Source: Alkalihalobacillus trypoxylicola (lineage in GTDB: Bacteria; Bacillota; Bacilli; Bacillales; Bacillaceae_D). Taken from it: a stretch of DNA of 64,000 nucleotides. The notes under the pieces were generated by a model. The model saw nothing but the letters and a program-made list of their open reading frames with translations, was not told where the DNA came from and made no database searches. Position numbers and translations under genes: made by a program. Numbering within the stretch: the first letter of the stretch is position 1; every line of letters begins with the position of its first letter. Below, piece by piece: positions 26,996 through 36,101 of this stretch. The stretch is taken from NCBI RefSeq assembly GCF_001590785.1, contig NZ_LTAO01000038.1, positions 62,001 through 126,000 on the forward strand, written 5' to 3'.

Positions 26996-27655
26996 CTATT
27001 CTTTATTGTGTATCTTATTGGCTATTTTGGCGATAATTTCTTCTATTGCACCATCATCGTTCATTAAGTCATAATCTTTTATATTCAAACGTAAAACCGG
27101 GCAAGCGTCAAAGCCTTCAATCCATTTATTATAACGCTCGTGCATTTCCTCCCAATAACTTAAAGGGGTTTGTTGCTCCATATCTCTACCGCGTTTATGA
27201 ATCCTAGAAATAACATCATCGAGATCCCCCTCTAAATAAATCAAAAGATCAGGATGAGGAAAATAAGGAGTCATTACCATTGCTTCAAATAGACTCGTAT
27301 AAGTCGTATAGTCAGTAACATTCATTGTCCCTTTATCAGCATGCATTTTCGCAAAAATACCGGTATCTTCGTAGATAGAACGATCTTGTATAAACCCTCC
27401 TCCTAACTCGAACATTTTCTTTTGCTCTTTAAAACGCTCAGCTAAAAAGTAGATTTGTAAATGAAAACTCCAGCGCTCAAAATCTTGATAAAATTTATCT
27501 AAATAGGGATTTTGATCGACCTTCTCAAAAGATGTATGGAATTGAAGTGATTGAGCTAGCTTTTCTGTCATGGTAGATTTACCGACACCGACAGTACCTG
27601 CGATGGTAATAACGGATTGATCTGGTATTGCAAACTTGTTTCGTAAATGCGACAT
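26996..27655 (-). CDS. dck: Deoxyadenosine/deoxycytidine kinase
   Basis: A 219-residue deoxynucleoside kinase. The P-loop is GTVGVGKST (about 20-28), and FERWSFHLQIYFLAERFKEQ and QDRSIYEDTGIFAKMH match B. subtilis Dck closely as I remember it. DRS is the catalytic/nucleoside-binding motif, and the lid has IHKRGRDME. It phosphorylates deoxyadenosine and deoxycytidine in nucleoside salvage. The dgk gene lies 19 bases upstream, the same pairing as in B. subtilis (yaaF/yaaG). AAAGGAGAAAAAC precedes the start. Confidence 0.93.
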   Translation of the reverse strand: MSHLRNKFAIPDQSVITIAGTVGVGKSTMTEKLAQSLQFHTSFEKVDQNPYLDKFYQDFERWSFHLQIYFLAERFKEQKKMFELGGGFIQDRSIYEDTGIFAKMHADKGTMNVTDYTTYTSLFEAMVMTPYFPHPDLLIYLEGDLDDVISRIHKRGRDMEQQTPLSYWEEMHERYNKWIEGFDACPVLRLNIKDYDLMNDDGAIEEIIAKIANKIHNKE

Positions 27656-27674
27656 GTTTTTCTCCTTTAACCTA

Positions 27675-28301
27675 TTAACGATTATTCATTGAGTATGAGA
27701 TTTTTTCTATAATTTCAGCTAAAGCAGCTGGGTTTCGAACAAAATCGGCTTCCTCACTATTCAATTCAATGATAGGAATCGATGGATATTTTTTTTGAAA
27801 GGCATTCATGTGATGATCGTAATCAATAGACAATTGCTCTAAGTAAGAGGGCTCGATGTTTTGTTCCATTTCTCTTCCTCTTAACTCGATTCGATTTAGG
27901 AGAGTAGGAACACTCGCCTTTAAATAAATCATCATATTGGGCATAGGTAATGATTCTAACAAGATATGATAGATGCGTTCATATTTATCATATTGATTAG
28001 CTGTTAAAGTTCTTCTAGCAAAAATAAGATTTTTCAATATATGATAATCTGCAACGACCGGCTTTTGCTTTTGAAGTAGTTGCTGGATATCCTCAAGCTG
28101 CTTATAACGGTTACAGAGGAAAAACATTTCAGTTTGAAAACTCCACTCCTCAATATTTTCGTAAAATTTACTGAGAAAAGGGTTTTCATCTACAATCTCA
28201 TGAAGCGTATGATAATGAAATTGTGAAGAGATAAGCTGTGTTAAGGTAGTTTTTCCAACACCTATTGGACCTTCAACAGCAATAAAAGGAGTTGGTTTCA
28301 T
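27675..28301 (-). CDS. dgk: Deoxyguanosine kinase
   Basis: A 208-residue deoxynucleoside kinase with P-loop GPIGVGKTT near residue 10, WSFQTEMFFLCNRYKQL, the VADYHILKNLIFA segment and a lid with IELRGREME. The pattern DYHILKN instead of DRS distinguishes Dgk from Dck. It phosphorylates deoxyguanosine for salvage. The start at 28301 is supported by GGAGG eight bases upstream, while the longer frame (28322) places the ribosome site inside the gene. It is first of the two-gene dgk-dck operon. Confidence 0.92.
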   Translation of the reverse strand: MKPTPFIAVEGPIGVGKTTLTQLISSQFHYHTLHEIVDENPFLSKFYENIEEWSFQTEMFFLCNRYKQLEDIQQLLQKQKPVVADYHILKNLIFARRTLTANQYDKYERIYHILLESLPMPNMMIYLKASVPTLLNRIELRGREMEQNIEPSYLEQLSIDYDHHMNAFQKKYPSIPIIELNSEEADFVRNPAALAEIIEKISYSMNNR

Positions 28302-28361
28302 TTGTCGTTCCTCCACTTTCATATGTAAAAGGAAAAGAGAGGTTTCTTTTCCTTATATTCT

Positions 28362-29915
28362 TTAGACTAATTTGGTTGTCCAATTTTCGCAATTCCAAAC
28401 ATCCGTTACAACGTCACGATAAAATTCAGGCTCATGACTTATTAATAAAAGGCTTCCCTTATATTCTTTGAGTGCACGCTTTAATTCGTCTTTTGCATCA
28501 ACATCCAAATGGTTAGTAGGCTCATCTAGTAACAGAATGTTCGTTTCTTTATTAATAAGCTTACACAAACGAACCTTTGCTTTCTCTCCTCCACTAAGAA
28601 CGACAATCTTGCTTTCGATGTGCTTAGTGGTTAAGCCACACTTTGCCAATGCTGCACGCACTTCCGCTTGGGTAAGTGCAGGAAAGTCTTGCCAAACTTC
28701 CTCAATACACGTATGATTAGAGCTTTTCGCCTCTTGTTCAAAATAGCCTACTTCTTGATAATCTCCACGTTCAATACTGCCTGATAGTGGTTTGTTAATT
28801 CCGAGTAGACTTTTTAATAAGGTCGTTTTACCAATACCATTCGCTCCAACTAAAGCAATCTTTTGTCCTCTTTCCATTCGAAGATCAAGTGGCTTGGATA
28901 AAGGCTCATCATATCCTATCACTAAATTGGTCGTCTCAAAGATCGTTTTACTAGGTGTACGGGCTTCTTTAAATTGAAAGTGTGGCTTTGGTTTGTCTTT
29001 TGCTAATTCAATTACATCCATTTTATCGAGCTTTTTTTGGCGAGACATCGCCATATTTCTTGTAGAAACTCTAGCCTTGTTTCGAGCGACAAAATCCTTT
29101 AACTGAGAAATTTCCTGCTGTTGTCTTTTGTAGGCAGCTTCTAGCTGTTGTTTTTTCATTTCATGGACTTCAAGAAAATGATGATAATCTCCAACATAAC
29201 GATTTAGTTCTTGATTTTCCATATGATAAATAATATTTATAACACTATTTAGAAAAGGAATATCGTGTGAAATGAGAATAAAGGCATTTTCATATTCCTG
29301 TAAATATCTTTTTAGCCACTCAATATGCTGTTCATCTAAATAGTTTGTCGGTTCATCTAGTAACAATATATCTGGTTTTTCTAATAAAAGCTTGGCTAAC
29401 AAAAGCTTAGTTCTTTGACCACCACTCAAATCCGTAACATCACGATCTAAGCCAATATCATCTAAGCCAAGCCCCCTCGCAATTTCTTCGACTTTTGCAT
29501 CAATCGTATAAAAGTCATTATTCGTTAAAATATCCTGAATAACTCCTACTTCATTGAGCATTTGTTCGAGCTCTTCAGGACTTGCTTCGCCCATTCTTTC
29601 ATAAAGCTGATTCATATCCTCCTCCAAATGAAGAAGATATTGAAAGGCAGACTTTAATACATCTCTCATCGTTAAACCTTGTTCTAAAACCGTATGTTGG
29701 TCAAGATAGCCAACACGTACTCTTTTGGACCATTCTACTTTTCCTTCATCAGGACTAAGCTGTCCGGTAATAATATTCATGAAGGTAGATTTCCCTTCAC
29801 CATTTGCTCCAATTAAACCTATATGCTCTCCCTTTAATAAACGAAAGGATACTTGTTCAAAGATGGCTCGATCTCCGAAGCCATGACTTAAATTTGAAAC
29901 AGACAAAATACTCAT
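28362..29915 (-). CDS. ABC-F family ATPase (ribosome-associated)
   Basis: A 517-residue protein with two ABC ATPase domains and no membrane helices. Walker A motifs are GANGEGKST (near 37) and GANGIGKTT (near 350); signatures are LSGGQRTK and LSGGEKAK; Walker B parts are ILLLDEPTNYLD and ILLLDEPTNHLD. A charged linker with RQQQEISQLKDFVARNKARV lies between them, as in ABC-F translation factors. These act in the ribosomal E site to relieve stalling or confer antibiotic protection. The arm is short, so a housekeeping role is more likely than resistance, but this is not certain. Start 29915 (MSILSVSNLSHGFG) is chosen over 29927. Confidence 0.88.
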   Translation of the reverse strand: MSILSVSNLSHGFGDRAIFEQVSFRLLKGEHIGLIGANGEGKSTFMNIITGQLSPDEGKVEWSKRVRVGYLDQHTVLEQGLTMRDVLKSAFQYLLHLEEDMNQLYERMGEASPEELEQMLNEVGVIQDILTNNDFYTIDAKVEEIARGLGLDDIGLDRDVTDLSGGQRTKLLLAKLLLEKPDILLLDEPTNYLDEQHIEWLKRYLQEYENAFILISHDIPFLNSVINIIYHMENQELNRYVGDYHHFLEVHEMKKQQLEAAYKRQQQEISQLKDFVARNKARVSTRNMAMSRQKKLDKMDVIELAKDKPKPHFQFKEARTPSKTIFETTNLVIGYDEPLSKPLDLRMERGQKIALVGANGIGKTTLLKSLLGINKPLSGSIERGDYQEVGYFEQEAKSSNHTCIEEVWQDFPALTQAEVRAALAKCGLTTKHIESKIVVLSGGEKAKVRLCKLINKETNILLLDEPTNHLDVDAKDELKRALKEYKGSLLLISHEPEFYRDVVTDVWNCENWTTKLV

Positions 29916-30084
29916 TGTAAACACCATTCCTTTATTTCGTACATTTTTTCCTCAAATAATCTTATCATATTATGACAAAATAATCCTTGTTGAAATGAAG
30001 AAATCTTGAGGATTGGTCAATGATTGAAAACCCCTTGTTCAGGAAAGAATGCATGAGATTTTTTTTGTATCTGTTTCAGAATTG

Positions 30085-30138
30085 ATTATTCACTATCTCT
30101 GTGCACCCCTCGTTTTTTTGTGAGAAATAGTGCATAAT
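30085..30138. repeat. Imperfect 16-bp inverted repeat in the ABC-F/dehydrogenase gap
   Basis: ATTATTCACTATCTCT and AGAAATAGTGCATAAT match as inverted arms at 14 of 16 positions with a loop of about 22 bases. It lies in the roughly 290-base divergent intergenic region and could be an operator pair or part of a leader of the ABC-F gene. No T-run follows it, so it is not a simple terminator. Confidence 0.5.
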
Positions 30139-30217
30139 GAATGATATTGAATGAATTAAAAGAATAATGTCTTATAAAGGTTCAAATGGATGAAATAGTT
30201 AAATAGGAGCAGATGCA

Positions 30218-31189
30218 ATGAAAATTTTAGTGACGCGAAAATTACCAAAAGAAATGATAAAGCCCCTATACGAAATTCCAGATAGCACAGTGGTCATGTT
30301 TGACCAAGAAGAGATTCCTATGCCTAAGAAGGATTTATTAAAGGAAATAAGAAATGCTGACGGAATTTTAGCTAATTTAACCGATGATTTAAACCGTGAA
30401 GTTCTTAAAGAAGCCAAGCAATTAAAAGTAATAAGTACAATGGCTGTTGGCTACGATAATATTGATATGGAAGAAGCGGAAAAGCGTGGTATCAAGGTTG
30501 GGCACACTCCTTATGTTCTTACCGAGGCGACAGCTGATTTAACCTTCGCTTTACTTCTTTCTGTTTCTAGAAATTTGCCTCAAGCGGCGTCTATCGTTAA
30601 AAATAATCAATGGAAAAGCTGGAGTCCGTTTTCATATACAGGTCACCAGGTGCATGGAGCTACGATAGGAATAATCGGGATGGGGAGAATTGGTTTAAGT
30701 GTTGCCAGAAGAGCAAAAGGTTTTTCAATGAAGGTGCTTTATCATAATCGTTCAAGACATATAGAATCAGAGAATGAGGTAGGAGCTATATATTGTGAAG
30801 ATATTGATACCTTGTTGGCTCAGTCTGATTACGTGGTTTTATTAGTTCCAGGTTCGAAACAGACCACGCATATGTTTGGGGAAGAGCAATTTAAAAAAAT
30901 GAAAAATAAAGCCTATTTTATTAATACTTCAAGAGGAACTAATGTAGATGAGCAGGCGTTATTCCATGCATTGAAAGAAGGAGAAATTAAAGGAGCAGGC
31001 TTAGATGTATTTGAGTCAGAACCGATTCAGGGTGACCATCCTTTGCTTGAATTAGATAATGTTTTGGCACTCCCTCATATTGGAAGTGCATCAATTGAAA
31101 CAAGAACGGAAATGGCAGAGCTTACAGTCACTAATCTGAAGAATGGATTGACAGGTAAACCTTTAGTATATGAAGTACAATATAATTAA
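30218..31189 (+). CDS. D-isomer-specific 2-hydroxyacid dehydrogenase (glyoxylate/hydroxypyruvate reductase-like)
   Basis: A 323-residue NAD(P)-dependent dehydrogenase. The Rossmann motif is GIIGMGRIGLSVARR (about 149-163), the catalytic Arg lies in INTSRGTNVDE, the Glu in GLDVFESEP and the His in LPHIGSAS. MAVGYDNIDMEEAEKRG before the cofactor domain is typical of the GyaR/GhrB/YvcT branch, which reduces glyoxylate, hydroxypyruvate or keto-gluconate. TAGGAG stands upstream. A PLP-dependent lyase gene follows 31 bases later, so they may share a transcript. Confidence 0.87.
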   Translation: MKILVTRKLPKEMIKPLYEIPDSTVVMFDQEEIPMPKKDLLKEIRNADGILANLTDDLNREVLKEAKQLKVISTMAVGYDNIDMEEAEKRGIKVGHTPYVLTEATADLTFALLLSVSRNLPQAASIVKNNQWKSWSPFSYTGHQVHGATIGIIGMGRIGLSVARRAKGFSMKVLYHNRSRHIESENEVGAIYCEDIDTLLAQSDYVVLLVPGSKQTTHMFGEEQFKKMKNKAYFINTSRGTNVDEQALFHALKEGEIKGAGLDVFESEPIQGDHPLLELDNVLALPHIGSASIETRTEMAELTVTNLKNGLTGKPLVYEVQYN

Positions 31190-31220
31190 ATGGATGGTAG
31201 AGAGATAGGAGATGAGTGGA

Positions 31221-32399
31221 TTGAAAGAACAATTTAATGAAGTAATAAATCGTACAGGAACGAACTCTTTAAAGTGGGATATGTTAAATGAAAGATTTGG
31301 TTCAGATGAGATATTGCCTTTATGGGTAGCTGATATGGATTTTCGTGCCCCAGAGCCTGTTTTAAAAGCGTTAAAAGATAAAATTGACCATGGAATTTTT
31401 GGTTATCCTGCTCATGCAAAATCATTAGACTTAGCTGTTCAATCGTGGTTAAAAAGAAGATATGATTGGAAAGTCGATGAAAACGCCTTTGTTTATACAT
31501 TGGGAGTTGTACCAGCATTAAGTTATTTAATTCAGACTTTTACAGAACCTGGTGATGAGATTATTATTCAAACTCCAGTTTACTACCCTTTTTATGATGT
31601 GATTGAAAAGAATAATCGTACAATTATAAGAAATCCATTAAAAATGGAGGACCTTCGTTTTGAAATGGACTTTGAGCAACTAGAAGCTTCCATTTCTAGT
31701 CAAACGAAAATGCTTTTATTATGTCATCCTCATAATCCAGGTGGGCGAGTTTGGAAGAGAGATGAATTAGAAAAGCTCGTTTCTATTTGTAAAAAACATA
31801 ATATCTATATTGTTTCAGATGAAATTCATGCAGATCTATTATATAAAGGTCAAAAGCATATACCGATTGCTTCTATTGATGAAGAGATGAAGGATCGTAT
31901 CTTTACTTGTTTAGCTCCAAGTAAAACCTTTAACTTAGCAGGGATGCAGGCTTCCTATGTAGTCATTGAAGATGCGAAAAAACGTCTAGAATTTAAAAAG
32001 CATTTAGCTTTGACTTTCACAGGGATGAACAATAGCTTTGCTGAGGTTGCGATGGAGGCTGCCTATAAAGGTGGAGAAGAGTGGCTACAACATTTAATGG
32101 ATTATATTGAAGATAATTATAAGCTAGTTGTTGACACATTATCGAAATCAATGCCTAAAATAAAATGGATGCAGCCTGAAGGAACGTATTTACTTTGGCT
32201 AGATTTTTCTGAATTAGGTATGACTCCTTCTGAGAGAAAAACTTGGTTAATTGAAGAAGCGAAGGTAGGCTTCAACCATGGGTCTATGTTTGGAGAAGAA
32301 GGAAGTCAATTTGAACGAATGAACCTTGCTTGTTCTGCTTCTACTATTAAAGAGGCGATGCAGCGTTTGCAAAACGCATATGAGCAAAAGGGATTATAA
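31221..32399 (+). CDS. patB: MalY/PatB-type cystathionine beta-lyase/aminotransferase
   Basis: About 392 residues, fold-type I PLP enzyme of the MalY/PatB group. Visible parts are LPLWVADMDF near the start, HPHNPGGRVW (substrate/cofactor region), VSDEIHADL with the PLP-binding Asp, and the Schiff-base Lys in APSKTFNLAG. PatB cleaves cystathionine or cysteine conjugates to pyruvate, ammonia and thiol. The start is uncertain: AGGAG touches the ATG at 31212, so the TTG at 31221, nine bases on, is more likely; both are in frame. It follows the 2-hydroxyacid dehydrogenase gene. Confidence 0.85.
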   Translation: MKEQFNEVINRTGTNSLKWDMLNERFGSDEILPLWVADMDFRAPEPVLKALKDKIDHGIFGYPAHAKSLDLAVQSWLKRRYDWKVDENAFVYTLGVVPALSYLIQTFTEPGDEIIIQTPVYYPFYDVIEKNNRTIIRNPLKMEDLRFEMDFEQLEASISSQTKMLLLCHPHNPGGRVWKRDELEKLVSICKKHNIYIVSDEIHADLLYKGQKHIPIASIDEEMKDRIFTCLAPSKTFNLAGMQASYVVIEDAKKRLEFKKHLALTFTGMNNSFAEVAMEAAYKGGEEWLQHLMDYIEDNYKLVVDTLSKSMPKIKWMQPEGTYLLWLDFSELGMTPSERKTWLIEEAKVGFNHGSMFGEEGSQFERMNLACSASTIKEAMQRLQNAYEQKGL

Positions 32400-32565
32400 T
32401 TTTAATATTTTTGAATGTAGAGAAGGATTTAGAATTCTTAATGCCGAATAGCTATTATACACAAAAATAGAGTGTCATTATTTGGCAGTAAAGACATACA
32501 ATAAAATGAGTAAAGGCAGGTTGTCCATCATATTGTTAAGTTAAAAAGAAAAGGAGACATTTACA

Positions 32566-32712
32566 ATGAACACAATGAATCACTTTCTAGAATTAGTCAA
32601 TGAATGTAAATGGAAGCTTAATCGAAATTTAACAAAGCAAGAATTAGAACTCATCGTATGGATTCAAGATAAGCAATTAGATGCACTCTATGAAAATGTC
32701 AAAACATCATAA
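32566..32712 (+). CDS. Small conserved-looking protein, 48 residues, function unknown
   Basis: A 48-codon gene too short for usual ORF limits. AAAAGGAGA stands nine or so bases before the ATG, an excellent ribosome site, and a terminator follows at once, which together argue for a real gene. The product (NHFLELVNECKWKLNRNL...QELELIVWIQDKQ) looks helical and amphipathic, with two Trp, no membrane helix and no signal. It resembles small Sin-type or sporulation-associated proteins in size only; I do not recognise the family. Confidence 0.7.
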   Translation: MNTMNHFLELVNECKWKLNRNLTKQELELIVWIQDKQLDALYENVKTS

Positions 32713-32736
32713 ATCATCCTTCATTCAAGAATAATA

Positions 32737-32787
32737 AGCGCTTATTGTGATACTCATTATGAGAGTAGCAATGAGTGCTTTTTTTTT
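32737..32787 (+). terminator. Terminator after the 48-residue gene
   Basis: AGCGCTTATTG pairs with CAATGAGTGCT with inner TACTC/GAGAGTA pairing, followed by nine T. Confidence 0.9.
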
Positions 32788-32879
32788 GAGAACTAAAAGA
32801 AAATAATTTGGACTATGAATCAATATATGATTTAATAAAGATAGATAGAGTGACCGGAGGTAATAAAGGAGGAAAGTGT

Positions 32880-33371
32880 ATGAAGACATTCAAATTGTAT
32901 TCCATTTCTTTGTTAAAAGGTATAAACGGGAAAGTGCAGCAGTTTCCATTGACGATAGAACAAGGTCTGATCATTAATATGGAAAATTCACGAAGAACCT
33001 GGCTTATTGAAGCAGTCGTAGATAAGGAGCATTTAACCTTTTTTAAAGAGGTACATGCTGAGGACAAAGATTTATTAATAAATGTTGTCATAACAAGTAA
33101 AGATAACTATCCTGCTACAATGGTAACTAAGGTTTCAGAAATCACAAAAATGTCGAAAGGACTAAGCATTTTAATGAAAGGAAAGCTAGTCCTTGGTAAG
33201 GATGAAGTGCTAGATGATGTAGTGAATGATTTGGTTGGTCAAGATTATCATGGTAACCATTTTATCGAAGAATTTAAGCAAAGAAAGTCGAACCTTGCTG
33301 CGTATTCACAAAAAACATTAGATGAGGTTTACCAAAAGCTATCAAGGGATGATGAGTATCGCCTTGTATAA
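32880..33371 (+). CDS. YwpF-like protein
   Basis: About 163 residues from the ATG at 32880, which has AAAGGAGGAAA upstream; the longer frame lacks a site. The pattern MKTFKLYSISLL near the start and RRTWLIEAVVDKEHLTFF in the middle corresponds to the YwpF family of Bacillaceae, small soluble proteins of unknown function. The extended C-terminus (LAAYSQKTLDEVYQKL) looks helical. There are no catalytic motifs. It is monocistronic, between two terminators. Confidence 0.7.
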   Translation: MKTFKLYSISLLKGINGKVQQFPLTIEQGLIINMENSRRTWLIEAVVDKEHLTFFKEVHAEDKDLLINVVITSKDNYPATMVTKVSEITKMSKGLSILMKGKLVLGKDEVLDDVVNDLVGQDYHGNHFIEEFKQRKSNLAAYSQKTLDEVYQKLSRDDEYRLV

Positions 33372-33392
33372 AAATATGTCAATTCTTTCTCC

Positions 33393-33438
33393 GAAAAAGG
33401 CCAATGGATAGCAGTTTTGCTATTTGTTCGGCTTTTTT
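33393..33438 (+). terminator. Terminator after the YwpF-like gene
   Basis: CCGAAAAAGGCC region pairs with GGCTTTTTT and an inner ATAGCA/TGCTAT stem stabilises it; a T-run follows. Confidence 0.75.
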
Positions 33439-33520
33439 ATTTTGGGTAAAAGGTATGCATAGAAATATTCCCTTAACGAATACTTAAATAGAAATACATC
33501 TTAAGATAAGGGGAAAAGCG

Positions 33521-34732
33521 ATGCTAGCCAATAATAAAAAATTAGCGATATTATCCATTGCCTCCATTCCATTGGTCATGACCCTTGGAAATTCAATGCT
33601 TATTCCCGTATTGCCTATCATTGAAAAGGAATTGGGCATAAGCTCTTTTCAAGTGAGTATGCTGATTACTATTTATTCTGTTGTCGCTATTATTTGTATA
33701 CCGATTGCTGGTTATTTATCCGATCAGCTTGGTAGAAAGAAAATTATTATTCCAAGTTTGATTATTTCTGGAATTGGCGGATTAGTTGCGGGAGTAGCCT
33801 CTGTGTATCTGAAGGAGCCTTATTTTATGATTTTGTTTGGCAGAATGCTACAAGGAGTCGGGGCAGCAGGTGCTTCACCCATTGTTATGCCTTTAGTTGG
33901 AGATATGTATCGTGATCAACAGGAGGTGAGTAAAGGACTTGGAATGATTGAGACCTCTAATACCTTTGGTAAAGTGTTGAGTCCGATTCTTGGAGCCTTT
34001 CTTGCAGCATTTCAATGGTATATTCCATTTTTTTCATTTCCCATTTTTTGTTTCATATCGATTATTCTTATGCTATTTTTAGTCAAAAGTCCTCCGTTGA
34101 AATCAGAAAAGCTTAAGCTTCCGGATTTTATTAAGATTTTAAAAGGGATTTTTAGTAGGGAGGGGCGATGGCTTTACGCTGTTTTTATGATCGGTGGAGT
34201 CTGTATGTTTATCTTATTTGGGGTGCTATTTCAATTATCAACCTTACTGGAGACTGATTATAAAATAGAAGGTGAAAAAAAAGGTGTCGTTTTAGCGATC
34301 CCTTTAGCTGCGTTATGCTGTAGTTCATTCATGACAGGGAAATATATTGGACAAGATCAGCAGAAAATGAAAAAAATAACGGTTATTGGCTTGGCGATTT
34401 TAACCGTTTCAATTTCTGTAATTGCCTTTTCAGAAGATATTTATATATTATTAAGTTGTATTTTTGCTAGTGGAATCGGAATAGGTTTTGCATTACCCAG
34501 TTTAGATGCTTTAGTAACAGAAGGAATCGTAAAGGAGCAAAGAGGCTCGGTTTCTTCTTTTTATAGCAGTATGCGATTTGTTGGAGTTGCTTTAGGACCA
34601 CCAGTTTTTACGCTATTAATTAAAGTCTCACATTTATTCTTATTTTTATTCAATGGCTTTTTAGCACTCGTTATTTTTATCGTCGCTATCATTTGTTTAA
34701 AGGGACGTGAAAAGCTTAATCATACTTGGTAG
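33521..34732 (+). CDS. MFS efflux transporter (Bmr/Blt-like drug:proton antiporter)
   Basis: A 403-residue major facilitator protein with about twelve membrane helices. The loop 2-3 motif is GYLSDQLGRKKII and motif C-like sequence lies in LQGVGAAGASPIVMPLVGDM (20 residues), marking the drug:H+ antiporter branch. It probably exports a toxic compound or metabolite; the substrate is unknown. AAGGGGAAAA precedes the ATG. It is followed by ytkD, which has its own extended -10 promoter (TGCTATAAT at 34752-34760). Confidence 0.85.
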   Translation: MLANNKKLAILSIASIPLVMTLGNSMLIPVLPIIEKELGISSFQVSMLITIYSVVAIICIPIAGYLSDQLGRKKIIIPSLIISGIGGLVAGVASVYLKEPYFMILFGRMLQGVGAAGASPIVMPLVGDMYRDQQEVSKGLGMIETSNTFGKVLSPILGAFLAAFQWYIPFFSFPIFCFISIILMLFLVKSPPLKSEKLKLPDFIKILKGIFSREGRWLYAVFMIGGVCMFILFGVLFQLSTLLETDYKIEGEKKGVVLAIPLAALCCSSFMTGKYIGQDQQKMKKITVIGLAILTVSISVIAFSEDIYILLSCIFASGIGIGFALPSLDALVTEGIVKEQRGSVSSFYSSMRFVGVALGPPVFTLLIKVSHLFLFLFNGFLALVIFIVAIICLKGREKLNHTW

Positions 34733-34751
34733 GAATGAACCTCTCTTCCTC

Positions 34752-34760
34752 TGCTATAAT
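34752..34760 (+). promoter_or_regulatory. Extended -10 promoter before ytkD
   Basis: TGCTATAAT is a full TGn-extended -10 box, about 70 bases before the ytkD ATG. No strong -35 is visible. Confidence 0.5.
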
Positions 34761-34828
34761 AAAGTTATTACGTTTATCTATAAGATAAGCTTAGAAAAAA
34801 ATGAATTTTATTAATAAGGGGAAAAAAT

Positions 34829-35305
34829 ATGGAATTTCAGTTTAAAGATCTTTCAGGTACTGATATTGATATGTATTTATCTTCAACGCCAAACATAATA
34901 AAGGTTGATCATGTTTGGGTCATAAGTAGATATCAGTCAAAATGGCTTTTAACGGTACATAAGGAGAGAGGATTAGAATTCCCAGGTGGGAAAATTGAAA
35001 ATGGTGAAACAGCCGAAAGCGCTTGTTATAGAGAGGTATGGGAAGAAACAGGTGGAAAGGTAAAGCAATTAACCTACTTAGGCTACTATCAAGTATGGGA
35101 TAAGAATAAGCCTTTTACAAAAGCGATCTATTATGCGGAGATTGAGCAAGTAACAAACAAAGAAGATTATTTAGAAACGGATGGTCCTGTTTTGTTGGAG
35201 CAAATACCACAAAATGTTAGGGATTTAGATGAATTTAGCTATATTATGAAGGATGATGTATGGCGTTTAAGCTTTGAATTTCTTCAAAATCATCTAAACA
35301 AATGA
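34829..35305 (+). CDS. ytkD: Nudix hydrolase, YtkD-type nucleoside triphosphatase
   Basis: A 158-residue Nudix protein, the same length as B. subtilis YtkD (MutTA). The Nudix box GGKIENGETAESACYREVWE continues with ETGG, giving the GX5EX7REVXEEXG pattern. KHVWV-like DHVWVISRYQSKWLLTVHKER and SYIMKDDVW also match YtkD as I recall. The B. subtilis enzyme hydrolyses 8-oxo-dGTP and other triphosphates, protecting against oxidative mutagenesis. AAGGGGAAAA precedes the ATG. In B. subtilis it also neighbours the ytl and ytm genes, as here. Confidence 0.9.
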   Translation: MEFQFKDLSGTDIDMYLSSTPNIIKVDHVWVISRYQSKWLLTVHKERGLEFPGGKIENGETAESACYREVWEETGGKVKQLTYLGYYQVWDKNKPFTKAIYYAEIEQVTNKEDYLETDGPVLLEQIPQNVRDLDEFSYIMKDDVWRLSFEFLQNHLNK

Positions 35306-35350
35306 TCATGTTGAATAAATTAAGTCATTATACTTTGCACGGAGGTTCTT

Positions 35351-36007
35351 ATGAAAACTCATTATTATTTAGGTTGGTTTAACAATTTTTTTCCAAAGAA
35401 TCTGAGCAGGGCGTTACAGGAGGATATAACGGATAGAAAATCATTCATAATGATAAGTTCAAATCCATTTTCAAATGAAGTTGATGGTGCTATCGAACGC
35501 TCTTGGCTTGAAGAAGCGGGCATTATGTTTGATGAATATCATTTAATTGACCATCGCGTAGAGAAGGAGGAGGCCCAAACCTTAATTAGAAATGCTTCAG
35601 TGATTTTTTTATTGGGTGGAGATACTCTAAAACAAAATCATTTTTTAATGGAATACGAATTGTCGGATGTGGTTAAAAAAAGCAGAGCTGTTGTGATCGG
35701 TGCGAGTGCTGGTGCCATTAACATGTCAGCTAAATGGTTATGTTCGAAAAACCTCGGTTATAAAGTTGAATATAGCTCTGTTTACTCTGGAATTGGTCTT
35801 GACCATTTTTCTGTTCTATCTCATTTTGACCTAGAAAATAACATGGAATTGATTCAAGAAGAATTGTCACCATTATCAGAAGAAATGAACATTTATGCGT
35901 CAAACAAAGATTGTGCTGTCCGTGTAAAGGGAGACAAAATGGACATTTTAGGCAAGGTTTTTCTAATCTCACATTCAAAGATTAAGAGATTGGCTGAGAC
36001 CCTCTAA
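35351..36007 (+). CDS. Peptidase S51 (dipeptidase E-like) family protein
   Basis: A 218-residue class I glutamine amidotransferase-like protein. The nucleophile Ser is in VIGASAGAINMS (near residue 118), preceded by VIFLLGGDTLKQN, the usual S51 pattern. A His in LSHFDLENN may complete the catalytic set. Family members are aspartyl dipeptidases or cyanophycinases acting in the cytoplasm. GGAGG precedes the ATG. It follows ytkD by 45 bases on the same strand, so co-transcription is likely. A terminator follows. Confidence 0.8.
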   Translation: MKTHYYLGWFNNFFPKNLSRALQEDITDRKSFIMISSNPFSNEVDGAIERSWLEEAGIMFDEYHLIDHRVEKEEAQTLIRNASVIFLLGGDTLKQNHFLMEYELSDVVKKSRAVVIGASAGAINMSAKWLCSKNLGYKVEYSSVYSGIGLDHFSVLSHFDLENNMELIQEELSPLSEEMNIYASNKDCAVRVKGDKMDILGKVFLISHSKIKRLAETL

Positions 36008-36101
36008 TAGAATAGATGACTTTGGATTAAGCTGAATTAATTGCTTTAGGCAAGCTTCTATAATCAATAACAATAAAAGTTGATTATCAAAAGAAACTTG
36101 A

